From assembly GCF_964340395.1 (NCBI RefSeq), contig NW_027554288.1:330911-394910 (forward strand): DNA of 64,000 nucleotides, given 5' to 3'. The notes beneath the pieces are model-generated. The model did no database searches. It worked only from the letters and a program-made list of their open reading frames with translations, and had not been told where the DNA came from. The translations under genes and the position numbers were made by a program. Of the stretch, positions 23,873-35,174 are shown in pieces. The first letter of the stretch is position 1; each line of letters opens with the position of its first letter. This stretch comes from Glandiceps talaboti (taxonomy: Eukaryota > Hemichordata > Enteropneusta > Spengelidae).

Positions 23873-24411
23873 TGTATTAATCGCCATCTTAGTTTCCGTA
23901 CGGCGACAATCTCAAGTACCCGGAAGAGAGTCATTCTCAGCCATACGTTACAGTGGTAACACTCGTTCATGTTCGGTTACCTTTCACAAAGAAAACACAA
24001 CGAAATGGTTGAAATGATCTTTTTTTTATTTCTTTTCATCACAACAACAAAATCTGCATGATCAAAAGTGTTGTAAACTAAACCAGAAAGAATTATCGGA
24101 CTGGCTAAACTTCCCGATGAACTGGAGTAAGGTCCTACTACTTCCAAGTAAGCCTCGATAGTACTAGAGTACGTGAGAAAATCGTCTCAAACTAGCGATA
24201 CAACTTTCAAAATATAACTTGACATGTCTTCATTTGTTAGAGTTGTACAATTCAAGACGGGTTTTCACTCGAAAACAACAATTCTGTGAATAATGACACT
24301 CTGAACGCAGCGATTTCTCGGACGATGTTACCACTGTAACGTATGGCTGACAACGACTTGCTTCCGGGTTAGTCCCTCGTGCATACGGGTGGATTGTCGG
24401 CGATTAATACA
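23873..24411. mobile_element. Nonautonomous TIR element, ~539 bp
   Basis: Inverted arms of about 85 bp: 23873-23960 begins TGTATTAATCGCC, and 24327-24411 is its inverted, diverged copy (shared GTTACCACTGTAACGTATGGC). The interior is AT-rich and noncoding. I see no clear target duplication and cannot name the superfamily. Confidence 0.65.
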
Positions 24412-24582
24412 CACATCGTCTGATATTTTAATTCAGTGTTTCTTGTGACCGGCGCCTGTCAGCAGACTCTGCCATTTTTTTCATCATTCCATTGTATTTA
24501 AACCTTGTACTTGACATTTCGCAATATTTATAATTCTCAACAAAATACCTCAACATGCCTCACTTCGCTCGTACTCAAAGCA

Positions 24583-24712
24583 GCCCCGCGCGTAGTCCTG
24601 CTTGCATACGGAGGAATTCAGGACTCGATTCTGACAATTGTCCCTCCCCTCCGGTGTTTAGAGTCAAGTCAGTAATACAGACTCGTGCACCCGAGGACTA
24701 CCCCGCGCGGTA
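24583..24712. mobile_element. Imperfect GC-rich foldback
   Basis: CCCCGCGCGTAGTCCT near 24585 faces AGGACTACCCCGCGCGG near 24695, and inner parts pair partially. It is GC-rich in an AT-rich setting, so probably a small MITE. Confidence 0.35.
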
Positions 24713-26202
24713 TGATCACTGACACTGATGACATGATGAGAGAGAACCTTTTCGGATTTACATGTAAAACGGCATTACTGGGACAAGCCATTAAAGAAGC
24801 AAGTCCACTTGTTATCAAAGAGTACCAATATTTACACATGTGATGATGGGCTCTTACATAACACAAGTAAACAGTGTAGTTCACAGCGTAAGATCATTTC
24901 TAAGGAGTGGGTCAATTGAGGCAAACCTTATCTCCGTCTTATATCAGTTGTTATCAATTTATTAGGCTATTATAAGTAACACTACAAACAGCTTTAGAGA
25001 TGCAAACAACTTTTATGACACCCGTTTTCGTCAGGCAAGCCCGCGGGTTTGTTGCACTTGGACCGTTAATGGCTTGTGAATGTCATGGGGAAAGATACGC
25101 AAAACATAATGCAAAGTCTGAAGCCAAATTAAAGTTGTAATTATTTTAATTATTTTTACTTGCCAAATATTTGCATTTTGGAAAGGCAAGGCACGTTCAT
25201 GTCGTTTAACTTTACATGTGAACTGTCGGCCATAACTTCAACCGCATGCCTGGCATGCCCTTCCTTACGCAAGTTGTCTGAATTCTGGTTCACTGTCACT
25301 CCAAATTGCACGACAATATAGAATTAACCACAAGTTACATGTTATCTGAAAACATCACACTTTTATAGTGGGTCTGAAGTGTGATTTTAGTGAGTACCAA
25401 GAACGTCCTGTGTTGATACTCAAGATACTTGCTGTGGAAAATCGCTCGGTCGAATGAGGTCACCTTCAGCTTCTGGTCGAATCAGGATAGAGTATGCAAA
25501 TGAGGATGTTGCGGACTGGCTGATTATGTAGAAGGGTGCAGAATTGGATTTGAAGTTTACAACCCTGTTTCGAACAAACGCTTGTCATTTGGGCACCCAA
25601 TGCGTAGAATTATGACTTTAGCACATATTACATTGCTTGTTTGACGTCAATAGTGTCTTTTGAAAAGTGGCAGTTTACTTAAAGTCTCGTCGACTGATTT
25701 CCAATATGGCGTCGGTCATTATGCGGTCATTATGCTCATTAACACATTCATTTTTTTTTCAAATTACAAAAAAAAAATCATAAAAAATAAAAATGAGGAT
25801 GTGCTGACTTGAAATTAACAAATCTGAGTAAGCTACCCCCTGTGCATCAACACGCCAGATATCAAAGCAATCTAATAAGAGGTTTTCAAGGAGTTGATGA
25901 AAATGACATTTTATGAAAAAAAATCATAAAAAATTGAAAATGGCACAGATCAACTTGGCATGAACAAATCTGAATAGCCTCCCCCAGGGAACATGCACAC
26001 CAAATACCTAAGAATACTGACTGTCACTTCCGGAGAAAATAATGAAAATATAAAAGTTTGACGGACACCTATGATTCACTCTACTCTCTATACCTCAATA
26101 CCCACCTATACCTAAAGCTACGCTTTCAGCTTTCGCTGACAGCGGAGCTAAAAAGGAAAATTGTCCTCACCCAATATCATTGGCATTTCTCAATTGAAAT
26201 TG

Positions 26203-26204
<2 letters not shown>
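24713..26204. other. Intronic, no exon seen
   Basis: Unique-looking DNA. A region at about 25740-25960 is a degenerate duplication (two stretches with AAAAAAATCATAAAAAAT). Confidence 0.3.

Positions 26205-26206
<2 letters not shown>

Positions 26207-26254
<48 letters not shown>
26207..26254. repeat. (CA)n microsatellite
   Basis: About 24 CA units. Confidence 0.97.
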
Positions 26255-26256
<2 letters not shown>

Positions 26257-26370
26257 TGTTTCTATGATACATACCGGTATAACACTGAACTGAAGTTCAT
26301 CATATTTATTCAGAATGTAATGAAATGTTACACACATGGCACAATCAAAAGAGGTAAACTATCCTTCCCT

Positions 26371-27690
26371 TGTGTACCTAGTGACAATATACACATTAAA
26401 ATTTCTCCCTATGGTCACTTTCACCATAAGGGGAAATATACATACACATGTACCTAGTGAAAATATACACATTAATATTTCTCCCTATGGTCATTTAAAC
26501 CATAAGGGGAAATATACATACACATGTACCTAGTGAAAATATACACATCAATATTTCTCCCTATGGTCACTTTCACCATAAGGGGAAATATACATACACA
26601 TGTACCTAGTGAAAATATACACATTAATATTTCTCCCTATGGTCACTTTCACCATAAGGGGAAATATACATACACATGTACCTAGTGAAAATATACACAT
26701 TAATATTTCTCCCTATGGTCATTTAAACCATAAGGGGAAATATACATATACATGTACCTAGTGACAATATACACATTAAAATTTCTCCCTATGGTCACTT
26801 GTACTATAAGGGGAAATATACATGTACCTAGTGACAATATACACATTTTAATATTTCTCCCTATGGTCATTTTAACCAAAAGGGGAAATATACATATACA
26901 TGTACCTAGTGAAAATATACACATTAATATTTCTCCCTATGGTCATTTAAACCATAAGGGGAAATATACATATACATGTACCTAGTGACAATATACACAT
27001 TAAAATTTCTCCCTATGGTCACTTTCACTATAAGGGGAAATATACATATACATGTACCTAGTGAAAATATACACATTAATATTTCTCCCTATGGTCATTT
27101 AAACCATAAGGGGAAATATACATATACATGTACCTAGTGAAAATATACACATTAAAATTTCTCCCTATGGTCACTTGTACTATAAGGGGAAATATACATG
27201 TACCTAGTGAAAATATACACATTAATATTTCTCCCTATGGTCATTTAAACCATAAGGGGAAATATACATATACATGTACCTAGTGAAAATATACACATTA
27301 ATATTTCTCCTTATGGTCATTTAAACCATAAGGGGAAATATACATACACATGTACCTAGTGAAAATATACACATTAATATTTCCCCCTATGGTCATTTAA
27401 ACCATAAGGGGAAATATACATATACATGTACCTAGTGAAAATATACACATTAATATTTCTCCCTATGGTCATTTAAACCATAAGGGGAAATATACATATA
27501 CATGTACCTAGTGAAAATATACACATTAATATTTCTCCCTATGGTCATTTAAACCATAAGGGGAAATATACATATACATGTACCTAGTGAAAATATACAC
27601 ATTAATATTTCTCCCTATGGTCACTTTCACTATAAGGGGAAATATACATATACATGTACCTAGTGAAAATATACACATTAAAAGTTCACA
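26371..27690. repeat. 76-bp palindromic satellite array, 17 full units
   Basis: TACCTAGTG recurs at 26375, 26451, 26527, 26603, 26679, 26755, 26825, 26903, 26979, 27055, 27131, 27201, 27277, 27353, 27429, 27505, 27581 and 27657. The period is 76 except two 70-bp units lacking CATATA-type bases, and one of 78. Each unit holds an imperfect hairpin: ATTTCTCCCTATGGT pairs with ACCATAAGGGGAAAT across a TCATTTAA-type loop. ORFs across it (MYLVTIYTLKF...) are artefacts. Diverged units continue at 27966-28166, and inverted units lie at 33943-34136. Confidence 0.97.
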
Positions 27691-27773
27691 GCAAGGTCAA
27701 AATGGCAGCTTCGAACGATGTCGTCTGCCAACCTCAAGAGAAGAGAGCAAGATTTTCATGAGGTATATTATAA
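27691..27773. other. Short foreign stretch between satellite and foldback
   Basis: Not satellite. It includes an ATG in fair context reading MAASNDVVCQPQEKRARFS then stop. It could be a remnant of a coding exon, with no partner seen. Confidence 0.25.
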
Positions 27774-27965
27774 AACACATATTGCCTGGCCTATATTTGG
27801 CCTATAGCACCCGTTTATTACCCCCTCGTGACTGTGAGTTACCAGAATTACATGCTATTTCCTGAGGCCGAAGGCCGAGGGAAATAGCATGTGATTCTGG
27901 TAACTCACAGTCCCCCGGGTGTAATAAACAGGTGCTATAGCCCTCATGGCCAGGCAATATGTGTT
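27774..27965. mobile_element. Foldback MITE, 192 bp
   Basis: ACACATATTGCCTGGCC on the left and its complement GGCCAGGCAATATGTGT on the right bound two ~85-bp inverted arms. These meet at a short centre, CCTGAGGCCGAAGGCCGAGG. It separates the 76-bp array from its diverged continuation. Confidence 0.8.
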
Positions 27966-28166
27966 CAATATACATATACCTAGTGACAATATCCACATTA
28001 ATATTTCCCTCTATGGTCACTTTCACCATAAGGGGAAATGATACATACATGTATACCTAGTGACAATATACACATTAAAATTTCTCCCTAAGGTCACTTT
28101 TACTATAAGGATAAATATACATATACCTAGCGACAACATATACATATAAATTTCCTCCTATGGTCA
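27966..28166. repeat. Diverged 76-bp satellite units
   Basis: About 2.7 units with TACCTAGTGACAATAT and CTATGGTCAC motifs, more divergent than the main array. Confidence 0.8.
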
Positions 28167-28205
28167 CATTTCCTGACTTGAGTTTGTGCTCATTGATTGC
28201 CAAAA
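28119..28205. repeat. Left arm of a distant inverted repeat
   Basis: Matches the complement of 32853-32943 at about 90% by eye, including CACATTTCCTGACTTGAGTT. The arms enclose 4.65 kb. Confidence 0.8.
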
Positions 28206-28356
28206 GTTTTCACTCGTCACTATATTGGGAATAGAAATGATATGTTTATGGCAACTTAAACCTTTTTCTGCTATCAGAGGTAGTATATTACTCGATAGTG
28301 AGATATTTTCGGCTACCATTAATTTTGCTATTTAGGATACAGGAGATTGCACCAAC

Positions 28357-28553
28357 CTGCTTTTGCTCCCATGGCAAATTCTTCACACCATAATCACAGA
28401 GAATTTCTTCTCCTTCTTCAATATCTTTAATTGTGAAGAGGCAAAGCACTGGTGATCCATCCAATTTAAGTAATTTCATTTTGGAATTTGGTACCCCATG
28501 ATTTACCAAACGCCCCATACATGAGTTTGGTTCTTCTAGCTGTAGCATCGATA
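28357..28553 (-). CDS. SET-domain exon (C-terminal part of a KMT5A-like SET)
   Basis: On the minus strand, acceptor GTTCTTTTTTACAG ends at 28554. Two carried bases and 65 codons reach a GT at 28356. Residues include MGRLVNHGVPNSKMKLL, the SET GRLINHS-type AdoMet-binding motif with Ser replaced by Gly, and DIEEGEEILCDYGVKNLPWE, the GEELLYDYG motif with the catalytic-region Tyr of DYG kept. Order and spacing fit KMT5A/SETD8-type lysine methyltransferases, which methylate histone H4 Lys20 in the nucleus. The first half of SET must lie in an upstream exon that I did not find. The NHG change and the nearby retroelement debris leave open a pseudogene. Confidence 0.7.
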
Positions 28554-28587
28554 CTGTAAAAAAGAACACATATATCAGATTCTCATC

Positions 28588-29540
28588 TTGCAACATGGTT
28601 TTTGTCAAGGGAAGTCATGTCTTACTAACTTACTCAAATTTCTGGATGAAACGACACAATATGTAGATGTTATATACTTAGACTTTGCAAAGGCTTTCAA
28701 CAAAGTATCCCATGTCAGATTAATTAACAAAATGGAAAACCATGGTATAACTGGTCCTGTCCTTCAGTTGGTCAAGGCATGGCTAACTGATCGTCAGCGA
28801 GTTGTCATAAATGGAACTTCATCAGCATGGAAAGCAGTCATAAGGGACTGGTCAGTTTCTTCAGCCTGGGGGGGGGGGAGGGGGTGGATTGGGAGGGGGG
28901 TCGGTCACCCTGTTTTTGACTTGTTATACAATGGCGTACCATGTATAGCTTTGTCTGAAATGTGGTACATGTAAATATTTGTTCTTCTCCCTGTTTCTTA
29001 CATAAATTCTTTAATATTAATTATTAGTTCAAGCATAACTATAAATATACATATACATGTATTACCTGGAACTCTTTACCAAGTCACCTAAAAATTAACA
29101 TGTCCAGGCAACAGTTCAAAAATGAACTAAGAAATTATATTTTAAATTCTACACACCAACCTTAATTTATACTCTTTGGCGTTTTTACAACATTTCTGGT
29201 TTTTGCTTTATTTCTTCTCGTGTGTGTGTATGCGTATGTATGTATGTGCGTGCGTGTGTGTGTGTGTATGAGTGTGCGTGAATGCGTGCTGTGTTTATTT
29301 TTGACTTAATTTTCTTCGTTGCGTCCATTTATGAATTTGAATTAATCTAAAATTGAATGTACGGGCCATGAACACGACTAGTTCTGCTGAACTATTTTCA
29401 TGGTCCCCATTAGATAACACATGTATATTTCCTTTTGTCCAATTTGTTTGAAAGTGTAATGTATTATTTATTTATTTATTTATTGTTTTGTTTTTTTTGT
29501 TATCTGATGAAATAAATTTCAATTCAATTCAAAAAACCTA
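28588..29540 (+). mobile_element. Truncated CR1/Jockey-type LINE remnant
   Basis: 28588-28860 encodes an RT fragment: QHGFCQGKSCLTNLLKFLD, YLDFAKAFNKV (motif A, second Asp changed to Asn) and LVKAWLTDRQRVVINGTSS. A (G)n-rich scar at 28869-28900 and a deletion follow. 29071-29164 encodes the ORF2 tail WNSLPSHLKINMSRQQFKN, then stop, and a 3' UTR ends at about 29540 in GAAATAAATTTCAATTCAATTC, the short-tandem 3' end usual for CR1/L2 elements. Motifs B and C are missing, so it is inactive. Confidence 0.75.
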
Positions 29541-29681
29541 GCTACCACACTAGTTACAGAACATGTCAAATTGAACTTGAAGGTTTCGTAATGACCGATA
29601 ATCTTCATAGATAGTTTATAAAAGAAGTTATTAGTTAATCTAAAATGTTCCCTACTCATCACTATGAACTTGTCAGAAGCA

Positions 29682-29808
29682 CAGTCGCTTGTAAACTGTT
29701 ATTCCTTTCCTAAATGGTGTTATTCTTGTCTATGACGGTCCTAATACAGAACAATGACATTATTATAGGGATTGGCGATATTCTTATAAAATTGGTAGCG
29801 ATGTCATA
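29682..29808 (-). repeat. Reverse copy of the 141-bp repeat found at 37.2-37.5 kb
   Basis: Complement of the 37202-37482 unit (CAGTCGCTTGTAAACTGTTA through GCGATATTCTTATAAAAT). Confidence 0.85.
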
Positions 29809-30750
29809 AATACAACACAAGTTGGGAAACCAAGCTTGGCCAAGCCATTACCAAAACGGTGACATCCGATTTTCATCGATCCAAAAGTATTGCCAAAACA
29901 CCAAATGTAACCAAAACATAACCACCCATGCCACACTTGCATATCACTGGACCAACCTGATCACTAATGTGCAACAACATCGATCTAAAATACGTTTACG
30001 ATCGCGTTTCCGAAACAATACCCTCATAGTTGAAAAATACCGCGGAATCAGGTTGACCTGTCATGTTAATGAGGTGGTGCAACGTCACTACGTTAATATA
30101 GCATGATATATTCATTCATGATGAAGAGAACTATGGCTAAACATGTCTTACAGTGCGGTTTTTTTGACGTGGGAGCGTGATATGGTAACTGTACTGTAAT
30201 CAATAATGTGTCATCCACTATGTACCCGTGTTTGGCATGATGCAGTATTTTTCCAGACACAACAATGGCAACAAAAATGTGACATTTCTAAGTTTATACG
30301 TTGATTACAACATGACAGGACATACATTATCATATGCATCAAATTGAAAGCAATCAGACTACGCATTTTTTTTATTCATTACACATATACTCTTAATAAG
30401 CTACATTTCCAAACATTTGCAATGTCCCATATTTGTTCAATAACCACCATCTCCAATCCACCACAACAAAACACAAGAAAGACTACAAAAATAAGACATC
30501 TTTGATAGCAAGAGAGGGAGTGCCCCCTTCTCTTCAGTATCGACCTGAGAGGATGTCAGTAGAAGCTCCAGGGGTATTTTCCCTGAGGTTTCAGAGGTAA
30601 TTTAATGAAGTATTATGTAAAGAAAATCAGTTTCTTTAATTTTCTATATACCTTTTTTGAAAGCTGTATTTTTTTCCATGTAGCCTCCCAAAAGATGGTG
30701 TTTGTGAATGCAGCATTACCAATAAAGATAAATATGTTTATTGTGTTAAT
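29809..30750. other. No secure gene; one ambiguous exon-like patch
   Basis: 29820-30110 has a 94-codon ORF without recognisable features. 30542-30600 looks like an exon on either strand: on plus CCTTCTCTTCAG|TATCGACC ... CAGAG|GTAATT, and on minus CTCTGAAACCTCAG|GGAAAATACC. I could not link it in phase to other exons. Confidence 0.3.
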
Positions 30751-30923
30751 GTATTATTATTATTTATTTATAAACGGCAATGCATCCATTAAATGGCTTT
30801 TCATGCAAATGCAAGATAAACAAATACAATACAGATTTAAAATACAAATATACATAACAGACACAAATTTAAGCACTGTACAATAATGACCATCTTGAGG
30901 AAAGAGTACAAAGGGCATTAAAT

Positions 30924-31985
30924 TTACGAACTATTTGCAGCGATGGATGCCCTGTATCTGAAGGAACGAGAGTGGGCTTTCGGAATGTGGAATTTGGTCC
31001 TTGTATTGTATTGATGAAACGTATCATTGGTTGAAATAAGTTCAGAAAGGTACGATGGTACTTTGTTAATAATACATTTTTTGACAAGTTTATTGAAGTT
31101 GTGGTTATGTCGCTCTTGAATGGTTGGCCAATCAAGTCTAAGTCTGGCGGTAGTGACATGTTCAGACTTCTTTAGCCCACATTGGATGCGGACAGCGAAA
31201 TTGATTATACGTTGCAAGCTGCATTTTAATGTGATACTACAGTTTGAATAAACAGTGTCACAGTAGTCCAGGAGTGAGAAAACTGTAGCTGTGATGATAT
31301 TCTTGCGAATTTTTTCAGGAATACAACGTCTTGCTCTAGCCAGGGTAATAAGTCGATAACCACAAGCTCGACGGAGGTAGGCTATATGGTTTGACCATTT
31401 GAGTTCAGGGTCAAGTCTAAGACCCAAACAAGTCGCACTGGTGGTTGCCTGAATAACATGATCGCGAGTAGAGAGGGTTTTAATGTGATCTGGTATTTTC
31501 TGCAATTGTTGACGAGTGCCAAGTAACATGAATTGGTATTTAGAAATGTTGGGTTTGAGAGAGTTGGAGTGAAACCATGTTGTGAGATTGTTGATTTCAT
31601 CGATCAACTCATCGTGTAAGGCATCTAAGTTGGAGATAGGAGCTGCTTTTAAGATGTTGATATCGTCAGCATAGCCGTACATTGGTGTATTAGATTGGAG
31701 CCAGAGTGGAAGGTCGTTGATATAGAGGGAGAATAGAAGTGGGCCGCAGACGCTTCCTTGAGGTACCCCGGTTTTAACAGGAATGTGATTTGAAGTGTAA
31801 GAATCAAGTTTAACACATTGAGTGCGATCAGTCAGGTAGTTTTTAAACCATGATATGGTAGTGGGGTGGATGTTATAGCGTTGAAGTTTTTGAAGAAGAA
31901 TAGCATGATTCACAGAGTCAAATGCTTTTGATAAATCCAGCATTAGAAGACACGAGATTTTCTTACATGTTGACAAGAATGTCAT
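30924..31985 (-). pseudogene. LINE ORF2, RT motif A to C-terminus
   Basis: 353 codons: MLDLSKAFDSVNHAILL (motif A), GVPQGSVCGPLLFSLYIND (motif B), YGYADDINIL (motif C), LGLRLDPELKWSNHI (thumb) and a C-terminal region ending SFRYRASIAANSS at the stop. Catalytic residues are intact. Only the frameshift before motif A and the missing endonuclease make it defective. Confidence 0.85.
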
Positions 31986-32739
31986 CAGTTACACGTTGCA
32001 ACAGGGTTGCTGTAGAATGTTTTGGTCGAAAACCTGAGAAGGTTGAGTGAAGAACATTATTTCTTTCGAAAAAGGAGCTAAGTTGCTTGCAGACTAGACG
32101 TTCCATGACTTTTGATAAGGTGGGCAGTAATGAGATGGGACGATAGTTACAAATGTCTTGTTTGTCTTTCTTACCCTTCTTGAAGATGGGGACAATTGTA
32201 GCCTTTTTCCACTGTGTGGGCATAATGCCTTGGGTTATGGACATATTGAAAATACGAGTTAATGACGGAACAATCGCTGGCATAGAAAGTTTGATCAGGC
32301 GCGAGTCAATGTCATCAGTGGAAGATGATTTATTTGATGGCAGTGAGGATAATTCCGAATTTACATCCTCTTCAGAGACAGTCGAAAGTTGGAATTGAGA
32401 GCCAGGTGTTGGTATGTGATCTATCAAGGGGTCTGTCGGTTGAAGTTCATCCTGAACAAGCACACCAACATTAGCAAAGTAGTTGTTAAAGTTATTTGCG
32501 AGAGGGATGGCATTGTCGTGGACAGGGAGAGTCTTATCTGATGGTTTAAGAAGTTCATTCACCTTCTTCCAAACTTTGTGGCTATTGTTAATATTTTCAG
32601 ATAGCAGTTCTTTGTAATAACGGCATTTGGCAAACTCAATCTCCTTCTTTACAAGGTTACGAAGTTTTATATATTCGCACCAGTAAACATGAAGACGAGT
32701 GCGGTGGTGCATTTTACGAACCCAGTCGCGAAATCGCAT
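31963..32739 (-). pseudogene. LINE ORF2, linker and RT motifs 0-2
   Basis: 258 codons including KKATIVPIFKKGKKDKQD, NYRPISLLPTLSKVMERLV and FSGFRPKHSTATLLQRVTDDI, the fingers part of a CR1/Jockey-type RT. The frame ends at TAA about 31963 just before motif A. The next ORF overlaps it by 23 bases in another frame, so a single small indel near 31966-31980 separates them. The ATG at 32739 is not the native start: the frame is cut off by 5' truncation. Confidence 0.8.
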
Positions 32740-32852
32740 TTTTTTCTAGTAGCAGAGATAAATTGTGTTAGAATTCATAGTGGTTACTAGTTGATGCAGC
32801 ATTATAGAAACTTCTTTCATCTTTCCTTTCTTTTTCCTAACATTTTATCCAT

Positions 32853-32943
32853 TTTTGGCAATCAATGAGCACAAACTCAAGTCAGGAAATGTGACCATGG
32901 GGGAAATTCATATGTATATATTTTCACTAGGTATATGTACAAC
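32853..32943. repeat. Right arm of the distant inverted repeat
   Basis: Inverted copy of 28119-28205. It includes half a 76-bp satellite unit (CCATGGGGGAAATTC, TTCACTAGGTATATGTAC) plus GGCAATCAATGAGCACAAAC. Confidence 0.8.
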
Positions 32944-33012
32944 TATGGAATGTAGAGAGTTGCGGTTGCTTGCATGAAGTGAGCTTCAAGCAAGGACAAT
33001 TTAGGTAAAGAC

Positions 33013-33190
33013 CAATCTGATTAAAATCCGATGTGGTGAAAGTGGCTAGATGTCCTTATTTACCTCTATTCATTGTGTTGTGACTTTGTTTTGTTCGCAG
33101 TGATTGAACAAAACAAACGTCACAACACGATGAATAGAGGTAAATAAGGACATCTAGCCGCTTTCACCACATCGGATTTTAATCAGATTG
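33013..33190. mobile_element. Foldback MITE, 178 bp
   Basis: CAATCTGATTAAAATCCGAT at the left faces its complement at the right. Arms of ~75 bp with few mismatches, and an inner GTTTTGTTC / GAACAAAAC pair. Noncoding. Confidence 0.85.
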
Positions 33191-33416
33191 ACCACACACG
33201 TTTGTACAGTCACACAATGTTTCGACCAGAATTGAAGTCATCTTCTTGCTAATCAGAGGATGTATGATCATAGCAAAGATGTCAGAATTACATGTACCAA
33301 GCGAAGACAACAGTACTTGATTTGGTATAGCATGTTTACAGGAGGCATCGTCTACCCTTGCAAGTCGATGGGAAAGCCAAAGTCAATTATTTACATGTCA
33401 GACAAACAGTTGAGTT

Positions 33417-33544
33417 TTAAATAATGATAAATCGATCACATGTCGAGTATTTTTTTTCAACTCTCCCAACTTTTGAGCGTAAATTTACATGAACTATTTT
33501 TCGAGGGATGACTTCATTTTGTAAAAGTAGTGCTACTTGTGCAC
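33417..33544 (-). CDS. Candidate exon, function unknown
   Basis: Acceptor TTTTGTTATCCAACAG ends at 33545. With two bases carried in, 41 codons are open (AQVALLLQNEVIPRKIVHVN onward) to a TAA at 33417. The phase matches the one-base overhang of the exon at 36806-37022. The donor is unclear: GTTGGG after LRSK, or GTGATC later, the latter in phase with the SET exon. A weak candidate. Confidence 0.3.
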
Positions 33545-33669
33545 CTGTTGGATAACAAAATAAATCATTCGAAGTACATGAATAGATACAATAATAAAAC
33601 CATTTCAATACTGATTTCAGTGATCAACAAATAACATGTTGTATGTAGCTTGAATTATAATAAGATGAA

Positions 33670-33670
<1 letters not shown>

Positions 33671-33698
<28 letters not shown>
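33671..33698. repeat. (GTT)n microsatellite
   Basis: About nine units of GTT/TTG. Confidence 0.9.
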
Positions 33699-33703
<5 letters not shown>

Positions 33704-33942
33704 AAATTGTATCTAATATTATACTTCATAATGGTATGAGCCTCTGGTATGAGCCACACTGCCCCAGTTGATCATTATCACATGCAGTGTTCTAATCAGT
33801 AAACAGAGTCGTTGGATGTTGGATCCCATGGCGTTTATACTTTGAAAAGTTACCGACACTGATTATATTGTTTGTCTTTGCTTGAAACTTGTCTCATTCT
33901 TCATTGCCACAAGCAAGCAACCTCAACGCTGTTATTTCCAGA

Positions 33943-34136
33943 GTATATTTCTCCTTATAGTACAAGTGACCATAGGGAGAAATTTTAATGTGTACATGTA
34001 TATTGTCACTAGGTATAATATGTATATTTCCCCTTACAGTGAAAGTGACCATAGGGAGAAATTTTAATGTGTATATTGTCACTAGATATATGTATATTTC
34101 CCCTTATAGCAAAAGTGACCATAGGGAGAAATTCTT
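33943..34136 (-). repeat. 76-bp satellite units in inverted orientation
   Basis: About 2.5 units, complement of the 26.4-kb array (CATAGGGAGAAATTTTAATG, TCACTAGGTATA). Confidence 0.9.
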
Positions 34137-34399
34137 TTGACAAACCATAGGAATTATTCACAAAAGAGTATTGCAGCCTGCCAGCTGAAAATGCAAGACT
34201 ATCTGCTGACTGGATCTATCTGATGTCAGCACACCATGATTTTTGTTTTCTTAATACTTTGCTGTGTACCAAAAATTATTTTAACATGACCCTTCCCCCA
34301 TTCTCCATTTGTAAAAAGTAACCCTCCTCTTTGTCCTATTTTGTAAAACATGACAAATGCATATACTGAAGGTTAACCAATCTTCCCATTATATGTATA

Positions 34400-34455
34400 C
34401 ATACAAATTAAAAGATTTTGACTCTGTATTAGAAAGCAATATTTGTACATGTAAA
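34400..34455. repeat. Left 56-bp target-site duplication
   Basis: Matches 36265-36320 with two mismatches. The two copies bracket the LINE at 34456-36264. Confidence 0.9.
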
Positions 34456-34533
34456 TTTACCTCCCATTATTGGCAAGATATTTTGTTCCATTTTATATAA
34501 GAGACAGGATTTATGGTTAAATGAAAACGGTCC

Positions 34534-35097
34534 TATCATCGAACTACAATCAGCCTTTAAGAAATAGCGAAGAGCAATAGATAATATATTTATTCTTAAT
34601 ACTATTATTACAGATTATTTAGCTAAACCCAAAGGAAGAATGTTTTGTGCGTAAGTCGATTTTGAAAAAGCCTTTGATAGGGTACAACACTATCTACTCT
34701 TCTATAAGTTATTCAAATCTGGTATGAAGGGAAATTACTTTCGTACTTTAATGTCAATGTATAGCAATGTTCAAGCTTGTGTTCGAACACCTCATGGTTT
34801 GACTAACTTCTTTCATTGTAATTGTGGCTTAAACAGGGGTCTGTTATATCCCCACTTTTATTTTGCTTTTTTGTAAATGACATCGAAAGAGAACTACAAA
34901 CCGAAAAATCTGCCGGAGTCTATATTGCTGGCCTAAATTTGTGGCTATTACTATTTGTAGACGATCTGGTCTTAATGAGTGATACCGTCGTTGGGCTGCA
35001 AAGATTATTAAATAAATTGTCCATGTATTGTAAACGTTGGCTCCTAAATGTAAATCATGCCAAAACTAAAATTATTGTATTTAACAAGGTGGGATAA
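34534..35097 (+). pseudogene. Decayed LINE reverse transcriptase core
   Basis: Motif A reads VDFEKAFDRV with a TAA stop just before it (34652-34654). An earlier stop follows AFKK near 34564. Around 34826 the frame shifts before LKQGSVISPLLF (motif B). Motif C is FVDD at 34953-34964, then LQRLLNKLSMYCKRW and VNHAKTKIIVF, a thumb pattern shared by L2/CR1-like elements. Not functional. Confidence 0.75.
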
Positions 35098-35174
35098 TTA
35101 AGAAAACTGAGAAATGGTTCTTAGATGGGCACAAACTTGACGTTGTCCCTTTTTATAAATACCTCGGAATCATT

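Larger units (their letters stand above)
30752..32740 (-). mobile_element. CR1/Jockey-group LINE, 5'-truncated, one frameshift
   Basis: Minus-strand RT ORFs with an (AAT)n-type tail at 30753-30770 as 3' end. It begins within the region between endonuclease and RT, so the endonuclease is lost. It lies in the same orientation as the SET gene model, within a putative intron. Confidence 0.85.

Noticed and set aside
26058-27865. ORFs reading THTHTH and MYLVTIYTLKF-like repeats
   Set aside because: They are produced by the (CA)n tract and the 76-bp satellite; no codon-level conservation is expected.
30542-30600. Exon-like patch with plausible splice borders on both strands
   Set aside because: Neither reading links in phase to a neighbouring exon, and the signals on opposite strands are mutually exclusive. 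Left as ambiguous.
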